NCBI GenBank assembly: GCA_000934455.1
Contig: KN882574.1
Span: forward strand, 47,055-108,258
Length of the DNA: 61,204 nucleotides
Origin: Apostichopus parvimensis
Taxonomy: Eukaryota > Echinodermata > Holothuroidea > Aspidochirotida > Stichopodidae
Reading direction: 5' to 3'
Shown: positions 1 to 9,187 of the stretch, piece after piece
How positions within the stretch are numbered: position 1 is the first letter of the stretch
Layout: each line of letters begins with the position of its first letter
Notes under the pieces: generated by a model
Seen by the model: the letters and a program-made list of their open reading frames with translations, nothing else
What the model was told of the DNA's origin: nothing
Databases searched by the model: none
Program-made: the position numbers and the translations under genes

Positions 1-1098
1 GTTGAATATCCACACAACGGTCGTTCCCTGTATATCTAGAATCAGGAATATTACTATTCTTCGTAATATTATTTACTTTACGTTTCGATCTTCCTATACT
101 TGGTACATTGTCTGGAGTCACTGTATGATGAGTGCTATCATAAGTGCTCCCTTATGAAAATTCTGTGTTGGTACTTTGTTTACATTAGCCTCCATTTCAT
201 GGCTTAGGCGAATTTGACAATATTGTGCAAAATGACCTCGATTTTGACAGTAATAACATGTAATTGAAGGATTAAAATATGGTAACCTCCTCCTGTTATC
301 ATTCCGACCTGCCCTAGGACCACGAGAATCACGAGAACTATATCTTTGCCTCATATCTTTTTGATTGTCTTGTGATCTTGACATACGTGACTGATCAAAC
401 TTAGTTTCCAATTCCTGAATTTTGTTACACAACTCGTGTATCTCAGAAGATGCAGAAATATTAGAAGCCTGAACAGAAGACTCTTTGTCTTGCATTGCCA
501 TAAATGGTTCAGAAGAAACTGGGGGTTGACTTTGTATTTGTAAGTCAAAATAACATTGTACTTTTAAGACCAATTCCTCAATTGTTGCATGTGGTGATGC
601 AGACATTAACACTGCTGGGCGGCATTGCAAAGGCATGGTCGAGATTAATTTATCTCTAATTCGATCCTCGCCATAATTTAATGGTGCTGCAGATTTGGAA
701 ATTTTGGCCAAATGAGCTTGAGCTGTATCACCTGGCGTATAGCTCAATGCATGAAATACATGTGATTTTGCATAAGAAGAAGTCCCTGGACTGAAACGAG
801 CAAGGAATTGCTTGCGAAGATCAGCAATACTTGAAAAATTTTTGTTTTCAATCCAGAGTCTGGCTTGGCCTCTAAGTGTTCGCTTAAATATGCGACATAT
901 TTCTGTAAATTCTTCCGCTTACAGGGGGGGTTTGGGACGGCAATTTATGCAACTCTAAATGATCTTCAAATCCCCCCAAAAATGAGCTTCAGCTAAATCT
1001 GCATCAATTACATCGCCCTGAAATCGCGTTGGCAAAAAATCAGTGGGCCTATGTTTCTGCATAACAGAGGTCGAAGTTTCCTGTTCACTGACGGACAT
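1..1098 (-). mobile_element. Broken Gag-like gene of an LTR retrotransposon
   Basis: The minus strand opens with an ATG at 1098-1096. Its frame stops at 957-955 (47 codons), and the Gag-like reading then continues in other frames to a stop at 118-120. The first frame break lies between 1098 and 955, where there is a C run (972-977). The second break lies close to a G run (924-930). The C-terminal part holds a retroviral-type zinc knuckle, CYYCQNRGHFAQYC (C-x2-C-x4-H-x4-C), preceded by a basic, arginine-rich stretch. The middle part, rich in RLW- and KQFLARF-type residues, resembles the capsid region of Ty3/Gypsy-like Gag proteins. Past the stop, an open frame runs off the window edge, so protease and polymerase would lie outside. 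No LTR or primer-binding site could be identified above 1100. Either an inactive copy or a copy with homopolymer sequencing errors; family identity rests on the knuckle and general Gag character. Confidence 0.7.
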
Positions 1099-2499
1099 TA
1101 TGCCGAATACAAGTAGGCTAGTTACGAGTATACGACATGAGCCTATACTTATTTCAACACACTATCGACCGTATAACAAATAACAATATGCAATATATGG
1201 ACACGATTAAAATAACTTATCGGTACACTCTGATCTCAAATAGGGGGTATTGGGATACTAATTGGCATGATTTCACAGTAGCAGGTAGGCCTACATCTCG
1301 TAATAACTGCATATTCGTTCGCCGTTAACATCAGGTAGAGCCTAGGCTTAGATTGCGAAAATGTTCAGTTCTGATGTTTAGAGCTGTAGTATGCTACGTA
1401 CTAGTTGCGCGAATGTTCAAACGCGAACTGCATGCTGGGTTGATTAACGTTAGTGTACAGATCAGTGGTTCCGGCATCCGTTGTACAAAGTTAGGCTAGT
1501 GTAGTGTAGTGTTGAGCTTGGACATAGACCACTACCCAGTTGCCAGTGGAACCCTTTTAAGCGGGTAAACAGGGACATATATGCAATTCTCTACCCAATT
1601 CACGAAGCATAGTATTATGAAATACAGGCAACTTTGACAAGGCTTTATCATATAGGACCTTCTGAATATCAGGAGGCCAACACAAGTCCACATGGGACCC
1701 AAATATCGCAATTTCTCGACAATGTTAGCAGTTATGCTAACTCAGTACCCCATAGCCTTAATACATATGAACATGGCAACACATCCTTTTATAATGTAAG
1801 GAACAGTTACCTCAGTAACAAAAATCGAAGTTTGTAGACAAATGAAAGACACAGAACTCAACATTGTCGAGACTCGGGTATAAAATCACCCTTTTGACAA
1901 AATAATAATAGTATCCGTTGGATTTATTTCACGAACTTCGTAATATTAAGTGATGTGACTTTTAAAGATAGAAAGTACAACGATAAACACAAAGTTACTA
2001 CAAACTCTTCTCAATATATTAATATCTTCACCGAATTTGTGTATACATATAATTATGTCCACATAAGTGAGTTTGAATCAGCTAAATCACATACTGTCAC
2101 CATGATAAATGAAACTAGATTATACTGGCTATTATATGCTGGTTATTTTATTCCGGTTATCAATGTAAGTCAACAAATAATTGATTAGAGGATGTCCAAG
2201 GTCCAATAGTATATCACTGTCATAAAGTATAACAAAGAGATAAGCCTTATAGTTCAAACACTTGAGAATCCAGTAACGCCAGACTAGTCAGACAAACGTA
2301 AAATCAGCCTAACACTGTATAATGAAGAATATTGATCGTGAGAAGATGCTATTAGTCCATGTATACCACAACAACGCCATTTTTGACATTTAACAAGTTA
2401 TCGTCAAATTTCAAGTCTTTATATTTCGGTAGGACTTGTTAGGACTGTCTGTGAATTGATTTGCGTACTATATCATACAGCTTGAAAAAATCCTTCGAT
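1099..2499. other. No gene seen; 5' flank of retroelement and receptor gene
   Basis: AT-rich sequence between the divergent Gag fragment and the receptor start. The part just above 1100 should be the 5' untranslated region or LTR of the retroelement, but no terminal TG/CA repeat could be paired inside the window. The part from about 2296 to 2499 is duplicated inside intron 1 of the receptor gene and so probably contains its promoter and leader. There is no clear TATA box; an AT-rich tttatattt lies near 2420. Short open frames here start at non-ATG codons or lack any protein character. Confidence 0.5.
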
Positions 2500-2560
2500 A
2501 TGTTTTTATTATTGCTACAACTCTTTGCTTTTCTTGGCTCTTCAACAATGGCCAGTTCAG
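2500..2560 (+). CDS. Receptor exon 1: signal peptide
   Basis: ATG at 2500 encodes MFLLLLQLFAFLGSSTMASS, a short hydrophobic core with small residues at the end, as expected of a cleaved signal peptide. The exon ends ...TCAG|GTAAGATT with a good donor and leaves one base (phase 1), the usual position of the intron between leader and first Ig domain. It is chosen as the start because it is the only leader-like ATG upstream of D1. A decayed copy at 3910-3960 shows that this exon belongs to a duplicated leader unit. Intron 1 (2561-5267, 2.7 kb) carries that copy and a foldback insertion but no other recognisable exon. Confidence 0.7.
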
Positions 2561-5500
2561 GTAAGATTAGTTATGTTATCCATGTAACTAAGTAATTGTA
2601 TTTCTACTTTGTATTTGACTAAGTCACGCTACTTGCATTATTCATACTTGGTTTACCAAGAAAACACAAATACTTATTAATTTGAAGATTTTATTGAAAG
2701 AATATGCAATTAAAAAAAACAAATATTATTATAGCAAAAGTTGTATCGCTTTTTTCAAAAAGCAGTGGAATTCAACGGAAACTAATCATACAAAAAGTTC
2801 AAGCCATCTACAAACGTAGAAATGCACAAATAAGAATAAATGCAAACAATCCTCGTAACGTTATAGGCTTGAATTCCTTCAAAAGATAGATTACATATAT
2901 AGTTCAGCATGTCACTTTGCCAATGTCTTTACTGATAAATGTAAGGAAAATACAATTGACATCATATGAAATATTAACACTTAAACAAGCAGTGTTGTTA
3001 ATCCAACACAGAACAATGTGCGACTATTACGTCATTGGCTCGTCTACCTATAACAGCAACTTAATACCAAGCAAAATAAAATATTGACTAAATAATGCTT
3101 TACCAAACATATTTTGCTTTAATTGTTGATCTACTATACTGCTTCAAGATGACAAATGCATGGTGCAATTACTACATACCATTGAAGTTGGTTAAAGAGA
3201 AGGTTAATATTTTGAAGTATAAACATTCTAAACCTTTAATACTAAATCAGAAATCTTAAAGCTTACATGTCTCTCTTAACAGCATATGGAACAAGACTGC
3301 TGATAACAAATGGAAATGATCACATATTGTCTAACAGTGAACATGAAGTATATTGATGGCGAGAAGACGCCACTAGTCAATGTGTGCTAAGACTACTCCA
3401 TCGTTTTGAAACAAATGAGTTATCTTCATATTCCAAGACATATTTTGATATAGCTTGTAATAAATAAACCTGTTTGTTCATGGAGTGCTGTTTACGTGAC
3501 CCTCTCTGCGGGATCCAAAACGTCACGGCCAAACGGCACTACCCATCCATCCCATTCTGACAAACAAAACTTAAGTCATGAGAGCCAAAACAAGTAAATA
3601 CGCCAACCGACCTGCAGAGACAAACCCCCAACCACCCACTCAAACATTCAAAAAACCACAAAAGACGACCAGCACGCAGCGTTACGGGAGGGGTGTTTCG
3701 TTTCGCTGGGTGCTGGTAGTCCTTTTGTTTTTTATGTTTGAGTGGGTGGTTGGGTGGTTGTTTGTTGGTTGGGGTGGTTAGGGTGGTTGGGGTTTGTCTC
3801 TATTGTATCTGTTTGTCTCTGTTTGTTCATGGAGTTAGGTATTAGATCACACATCCTGAGAAAGAAATCAGTTGTTTGAGTAAAGCTAGGCTTTTGCGTT
3901 CTACTACCGTGACAGCTCTTAGCTTTTCTTGATTCTTCAACAATGAAGTTGCCTTCATAGAATTCCGAAAGGTCAGGGAAAGATTGAGATTCAACCTGCC
4001 CTATTATTGTCCTCTTAACGGATTGTCATAATGGGGCTTTGAATTAGGTAAATACATTAATTTTTTTTCGCTTGAACTGGTACGAATGTGGGACCTATTT
4101 CTAAGCAAGATTCCTGTTAACTGATTGTTGCTAGAGGTAAATACCGTAAAATAATAAAACAAATTTAAATAATAATGACTTATACTGTCTCCTCCAAGAA
4201 ATGAATGAGCACTACCTGTTAATTTCGATAACCCTCGGTAACTGTTTTACCTACTAGTGGCACTATGACATCACACGCAAAAATAAAGCAAATTAAAGCC
4301 TTTATATGACGTACAGAGTTTTAAACTAGTATTTCATATAAACGAAGCTGTTTCTTTCAACACTAGAATCTCTATCATATCAAGTAAAGATAGATGCCAA
4401 TATTTAGCTCTGCTTTAAAAAGAAAACAATTGTTAAGAAAATATATGACCTTCCGTCCTTAGAATATATGTTAGGAAGGATATAAAAAACAACGTTGTAC
4501 TATCATGATCCATGAATTTCAATGACATCGTCATGTTGACATTGATCACTTTAAATATCTAGGACAACTGATATAATTATCATGTTAATGTAAGAATCAT
4601 GCACTGACAATGAAACATATGAAATGCTGTCCGTGTGGTTTTACTGTACGTTTATACACAGCATTTATCCTAAATCATAAAAGTAAAACATTTCAAACGC
4701 AATTAAATGCAACTTTGATGTTAATTAATTCTGAACTTAGCTGACTTTGAAAATAGATGTTTCATAATAAGTATCATATAGATTTTTCGCAGTCAATCCT
4801 GCGATGTGAAACAAATTGGCGAGAAATATGTAGGTGACATTACAATTTGAAAGTGGCGATGAGCACAAACTATCAGAACTATGTATGGTGGTGGAAAAAT
4901 CAAACACTCCATTTACTAGAAGTAAACTATGCCTGTGGATGAGAACTAGCGTTTAAAGCCTACGAAGGTATATAGTGAGGAATGTTAGTTACATATCAGT
5001 TCATAGCTACTCCACTGACACAGAGCAGTAACGCACGTACAAATAATGAAATGTTTAGAAATTTCGTGGAAATGCTCATTTAGTGTTGTGTTATTTCTCT
5101 CCCAATATTACCAAATAATTTGCATTATAAGCGCACATGTTTAGTTCACATTGCCGTTTGATGACGCATTGCTGATGTTACCATTAGCAAATCTGAGATT
5201 TGATATTATATTTTCCAAGCTTGGGCTGTAGTTGGTGATTGACCTTACTTTGGTTTCTCACACTCAGATACAGAATATGGCTGTCCGACAACTCAGTACT
5301 TCAAAAGAGGAGCAGAAGATGCAGTTATAGAATGCCACGTACCTCTAGATTACTACAGTATTAACTGGTATGCCATTAGTGTTTCACAAAAGCGTGTTCA
5401 GCTCGTCTCTCGTCAGATTGGTGTGCCTGACTATCAGTCTGAAGACTTCAACATCACCAGCAATGGATCACTACGGATCAAGATCGTTACAGTGGATCAT

Positions 5501-8500
5501 GAACACGAGTACGAAGTGCTGATTATAAGTACTGGTCACACCGAAGGATTGGTATTCAAAATTAATGTTACCGTTTACGGTAAGTTGTACATCTATATTT
5601 AATAAAAATATTAAAATACCATGCAACAAACTTTCACGGAATATATAACTTGATATTACTTGATTTGTTCTTTGTTCTTTGATACAGAACAACCTCGACA
5701 GAAGTACCCTGTGATCGATTTATGCAAGGGTCAAATAAACTGCATAGTAACTGTTCGAGACAAAACGCTCATGTCATGTTCTGTGGAAGATGTAAGACCA
5801 GCGAGTTTTGTGGGATGGTTTAACAAGACTGGTTCCAGCGAAACTCTGTTAAATTCATCTAGGAATACAATGTCAAATGGAGCAACGTATTCATCTTTCG
5901 CTAAAATAAATATAACTGTCACTCGGTTATATGAATTACTCGTGTGTAAATCATTCAACCAAGCGCCCTCTATCAATAACGGTACCGCTTTGGTTTTATT
6001 AGAACCTCAACACCAGCCATGGATATCTAACAAGTCAGAGTACAGGCTATTAAGAAAGAGGACTGTCTTGCGTTGCTCCACTTCAAAACAAACGGTTTTA
6101 ATCTGGAAAAGAAGGACTGAGGGTATGAAATATGAAACAATAGCATACAGAATGTATAATCATTCATTTGAAAACGATGCATCTTATCGGCTTTCTACTT
6201 ATGGATCCCTAATTATTTCCAGTTTAAGTTTGGAAAATGAAGGAAACTACGTTTGCATCTATGGAACATCAGAGGAGCAACATTATTCAGTAATCACTTT
6301 ACACGCTATTAGTAATTCTATTTTTTAATTTGTTTAAAATACATTATTTGTGAAGAATCAATTTGAATATATCTTTATTTAGATTTTTTTAAATTTGAGA
6401 TTTGAGCTAAATGTATCTTAAACATGTCTAACGATTTAAAACGTATCGAACGACTCGAATGTATATGTATTGCAGTCAAGGTATTTCTTTATATGTAACA
6501 ATACCTTTTCTGTATGAATATAAGCCAAGATGGGCCACAGTATCAGCGTGTCGAGCATATACCGATATACTCGTTTAGCATGGATATTCAGCAAACAAAA
6601 CACATGTTAGGAAAAGTACTTACCTGCCATAAAGTACACTTTAAGAGAAATGACAAGATGAACTCTCTCTAGAGGAATGTATGATTCGTTAACACAATTT
6701 GTAAACACAAAAAGACTGACTACATGAGCTAACAATATTATATGTAGCTAGTTATGATATCGATTCAATCTTTCTTTTGCAGTTTTATCTTCCATAAACA
6801 TTCTAGGTTGTAATTCTTCAGTACAATGTGTTCTGGAAGTCCAACGTGGCGATGATATCGAGTGTTCTCTAAAAGGTGTACGCCCTGAAGTAAACTTAGA
6901 GTTTGTATATCCAGACAGTAGTACACCATCACCAATAACTCTCGAAGGCCAGACAAGGATTCCTGAAAACCACGGTGATGTATATGATATATCTATTAAG
7001 TCACGGGTCCAAATTACTGCTGACGCAGATGTAAGAAACATCACGATCGTATGTAGAGTCACCAACAGTGCCATGAGGGAACATCTGATGGAAGCAAAGG
7101 CCATTCTAACACTAGGTAACTATCCAATAAGTAAATAGAAATTATTTCTAAATGGTATAAATATCAACATGACATAACTGTCATGGTACGTATCTCTCGC
7201 CGTGAAGCCTCAGCAAGGTATGGTATAGGACTGAAGTTAAACTAGAAGGCATGTTTTCGGTGAATGTAAGGAAATGTCAATTGATAGCCACTTGTTAAAT
7301 GATTATTTATGTTGGATTCAATTATAGGCTATTAGATATTTCAATTATTCTATTAATTTCACCATTGTCAATTACAGATGGGAGTTGTTGAATGATATCA
7401 AATATATTCATTGGCAAAAATAAGAAAGGACTGACTATCAAATGTTACTCTCAAATCGACACAATAGGATGAAACGTCAATGTTTGACGAATTGATACCA
7501 CATGACGTAATTCGTATTGTTATGCAGTTTACATATTCTACATAAATTTCTAGCTAAATTCTTATTGTGTAAATGAGTTTACGTTTATTTCATCGCACAA
7601 AAGGACTCTCCGTAGCTGGTCAAGAACCATCAAAGTCTGCAACATTGCACATCATCCTACGTTTCCCCGTCATATTTTCCTTCGTGGGTTTGGTCGTGGC
7701 TTTGGTCGTGGTTTTTGTGTGCTTCTTGGCCTGCAAACGACGTAAGTAACTGCATATATATGATAATACGTAAGACATGAAAAATGCACACGGCACACTG
7801 ATTTAGCCTTTACCCCATGGATAGTTCAATATCTGGTTACTTTCTCATCATTTGATTACGATCGATTAAGCTCTTGTTGTACGGTCGTCTGTGCAAGAAT
7901 GAGGCAGAGTGAAACAGGGTATGGAGTCAAATACATTGGGATTCTTTCTGCATTGAACTTTACTTTTATGTGACAGGGGCCTTGGCATGTTTGTTTTTAA
8001 AGACGGTACTAGAAATGTAAATAAACAAATCATTGCTGAAATTTGTAAATGATGGGATGGAATGTTTGAATCTAATCGTGTTTTTTCTTCAAATATGTTA
8101 TATCATTATATCCAATTTAATGAAATAGAAGAACAATATTTAGTTGGACTATCACTCAGCTGATAATTTCGTTGACAGTAAGCATGACATATGCAATGCA
8201 ACATTTATACATGATTTCTTCTTAATCTCAGGTAAGACTGGAGTATCAAATCAACACGTCAAATTCGAAAGTATTGAGTTGATTCAGGTAACCAGAAGCG
8301 AGGAAAAATTACCTGTTGCAACTGAAATAGGGAACCTGGAGCAGCCCCATGATGTACTTACCTTAGGAACAAAAATTATCATTCTACTGAATAACAAAAT
8401 AAAATCCTTTAAATGGAATGGCGATCTAGTGGAAGAGTATACTGACGAAAGTGGAAATTTCAGACCATTTGCAGGAGCTGTGTTTGAGGAGAAGTTATAC

Positions 8501-8788
8501 GTAACAGATAAAACTAGTAAATGTATTCTTGTCTTTAGCACATCATTAGACTATGAGAGGAATTTTGGACAAGATCATCTTAACAGACCAAGGGGTATAA
8601 CTGTTTGTGAAGAGAAAGGCCTCTTACTGGTTCTTAATGGAGGAGGTGAAGCAGATGCGGTAATATCTGCTTTCAAACCCAATGGCGAATATGTCATCGA
8701 AATTGGACAAAATCATTTAGAGGATCCGTGGTACATTAAATGTAATGGCACGGATGAAATTTTCATTTCCGATAATGGCAGCAGATAA
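2500..8788 (+). CDS. Ig-domain transmembrane receptor with cytoplasmic NHL propeller (six exons)
   Basis: Model: exons 2500-2560, 5268-5579, 5688-6311, 6783-7115, 7604-7741 and 8232-8788. These total 2025 nt, 674 residues and a TAA stop. All introns are GT-AG and phase 1, the classic pattern for Ig-domain genes. Order: signal peptide (1-20), Ig-like D1 (21-124), D2 (125-231), D3 (232-332), D4 (333-443), stalk (444-463), membrane helix (about 466-487), KRRK, then an NHL-like beta-propeller from about 515. Many N-x-S/T sites lie outside the membrane. A likely role is a surface recognition receptor whose cytoplasmic propeller binds a partner; NHL propellers elsewhere, as in TRIM proteins, bind protein or RNA. 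The ligand is unknown and there is no ITIM, kinase, TIR or death domain. The exon 3 donor (A|GTAATT) and exon 5 acceptor are the weakest sites. The stop interrupts the propeller; the same frame continues to 9187. No orthologue was recognised by name. Confidence 0.72.
3470..3835. mobile_element. Foldback insertion with 17-bp direct repeats
   Basis: A perfect 17-bp direct repeat, CTGTTTGTTCATGGAGT, occurs at 3470-3486 and 3819-3835. It looks like a target-site duplication around about 330 bases of foreign, GC-richer sequence. Inside is a large imperfect palindrome (3615-3690 pairing with 3704-3802) whose arms share AACCACCCACTCAAACAT and its complement. There is no protein. A 17-bp duplication fits target-primed retrotransposition of a non-autonomous element, but no A tail or RNA polymerase III boxes are evident. 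Confidence 0.6.
3615..3802. repeat. Large imperfect inverted repeat, G-rich on the + strand
   Basis: Left arm runs from agagacaaacccccaacc (about 3616) to agcacgcagcg (3681); right arm runs from cgctgggtgctgg (3704) to ggttggggtttgtctct (about 3802). The loop is about 22 bases. The right arm contains several runs of three or four G separated by short T-rich spacers (3720-3795) and could also form a G-quadruplex on this strand. Confidence 0.7.
5268..5579 (+). CDS. Receptor exon 2: Ig-like domain D1
   Basis: 312 nt, phase 1 at both ends, acceptor cactcag|AT and donor ACG|GTAAGT. Encodes residues 21-124. Features of an Ig fold: IECHVP (Cys43) and the W of INWY 11 residues later (Trp54), with a late strand HEYEVLI where the second cysteine normally sits in YxC. 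That cysteine is missing. Instead there is an N-terminal GCP (Cys26), which could pair with Cys43 or with another chain. N-glycosylation sites NITS, NGS and NVT are present. It could be called V-like, but the J-like strand G motif is absent. Confidence 0.72.
5688..6311 (+). CDS. Receptor exon 3: two Ig-like domains D2 and D3
   Basis: 624 nt, phase 1 at both ends, acceptor gatacag|AA, donor ATTA|GTAATT. Encodes residues 125-332. D2 has C155, W168 (FVGWF) and C211 (LLVCKSF), plus an upstream pair C137-x5-C143. D3 has C254 (VLRCSTS), W264 (LIWKRR) and C314 in ENEGNYVC, a canonical late strand. If the donor is not used, the frame runs only six more codons to a TAA at 6326-6328, which would give a soluble three-domain form without membrane anchor. 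Two domains in one exon is unusual where D1 and D4 each have their own; an intron has probably been lost between D2 and D3. The region between 6329 and 6782 is intron. Confidence 0.72.
6783..7115 (+). CDS. Receptor exon 4: Ig-like domain D4
   Basis: 333 nt, phase 1 at both ends, with a strong acceptor (tttcttttgcag) and donor CTAG|GTAACT. Encodes residues 333-443. It resembles D2: an N-terminal cysteine pair C342-x5-C348 (GCNSSVQCV), then ECSLKGVRP (C360) matching SCSVEDVRP in D2, and a late ITIVCRV (C423). The core tryptophan is replaced (LEFVY). A strand-E/F region with DVRNITIVC gives an N-glycosylation site. D2 and D4 look like duplicates of one domain type. Confidence 0.72.
7604..7741 (+). 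CDS. Receptor exon 5: stalk and transmembrane helix
   Basis: 138 nt, phase 1 at both ends; donor CGAC|GTAAGTAA is strong, acceptor catcgcacaaaag|GA is weaker in pyrimidines. Encodes a short stalk and one hydrophobic helix, VIFSFVGLVVALVVVFVCFL, ending in ACKR. Joined to exon 6 it reads ACKRRKTG, a basic cluster directly after the helix as expected for the cytoplasmic side of a type I membrane protein. The clean chemistry across this junction is a main argument for splicing exon 5 to the NHL exon. Confidence 0.72.
8232..8788 (+). CDS. Receptor exon 6: NHL-type beta-propeller up to the in-frame stop
   Basis: Acceptor ttcttcttaatctcag|GT joins phase 1. The frame contains no methionine from 8144 to the stop at 8788, so this part cannot be an independent gene start and must be spliced from upstream. 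Repeating blades show hydrophobic strand pairs with the NHL signature: LEQPHDVLTL, NFRPFAGAVFEEKLYVTD, LNRPRGITVCEEKGLLLV, LEDPWYIKCNGTDEIFISD. The style matches NHL propellers of TRIM2/3/71-like proteins, but no RING, B-box or coiled coil lies in the window. TAA at 8786-8788 falls inside a blade where VSDNGNHRVQVFN-type sequence is usual (here FISDNGSR-stop-VTVFN). Lysine (AAA or AAG) to TAA by one substitution would explain it. Confidence 0.7.
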
Positions 8789-9187
8789 GTAACAGTTTTC
8801 AATGTCGTTGAAAATAAACTGGTAAATCGATTCTCTACCGATCAAGCTGACGGAACACCAATGCACTGCAGAGGAATAGATGTTGATCAGGACAGTAACA
8901 TATACTTGGCTGTACGAGCACCGGGATATCGGGCTCAGAGGGAATGTATAGTAAAATATAACGCTAATTTAGATCAAATCCAAAGAATAATTGAAAGCGA
9001 TCTTCCGCACGAATGGTTCAGAAAGATATGGCAGATCTTGCCATTTGGTATAGGGCGTCACGTGGACAGCATACTCGAAGATATTATCTCATCATTTCAT
9101 CTTAATGCTAGTAAAACACTAGATTTTGCTAGAGGAATGCAAATTGTTAAGCGATTTAATGAGGAATATCTAATAGTGGTCGATTAA
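8789..9187 (+). pseudogene. NHL propeller continuation after the premature stop
   Basis: The frame of exon 6 continues for 132 codons after the TAA to a second TAA at 9185-9187, with no other break. Sequence character is unchanged: VTVFNVV, then ADGTPMHCRGIDVDQDSNIY and LAVRAPGYRAQRECIVKY are propeller strands. The end, ASKTLDFARGMQIV to EEYLIVVD, looks like a natural C-terminus closing the propeller. Read through, the protein would be 806 residues plus the stop-codon position. This is either a recently disabled allele, an assembly or base-call error, or a true readthrough site; TAA-G is not a known leaky context. AATAAA at 9844 is a possible polyadenylation signal. Confidence 0.6.

Larger units (their letters stand above)
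3328..3962 (+). repeat. Decayed duplicate of the receptor's upstream region and signal exon
   Basis: Sequence at 3328-3470 matches 2296-2430 (for example aagtatattgatggcgagaa against agaatattgatcgtgagaag). Then 3910-3948 matches the signal exon, for example ttagcttttcttgattcttc against the same part of 2526-2545. The copy lacks the initiator ATG and has in-frame TGA and TAG codons, so it is a dead leader exon. The two halves are separated by the inserted element at 3470-3835. This shows a past tandem duplication of the 5' end of the gene. Confidence 0.65.
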
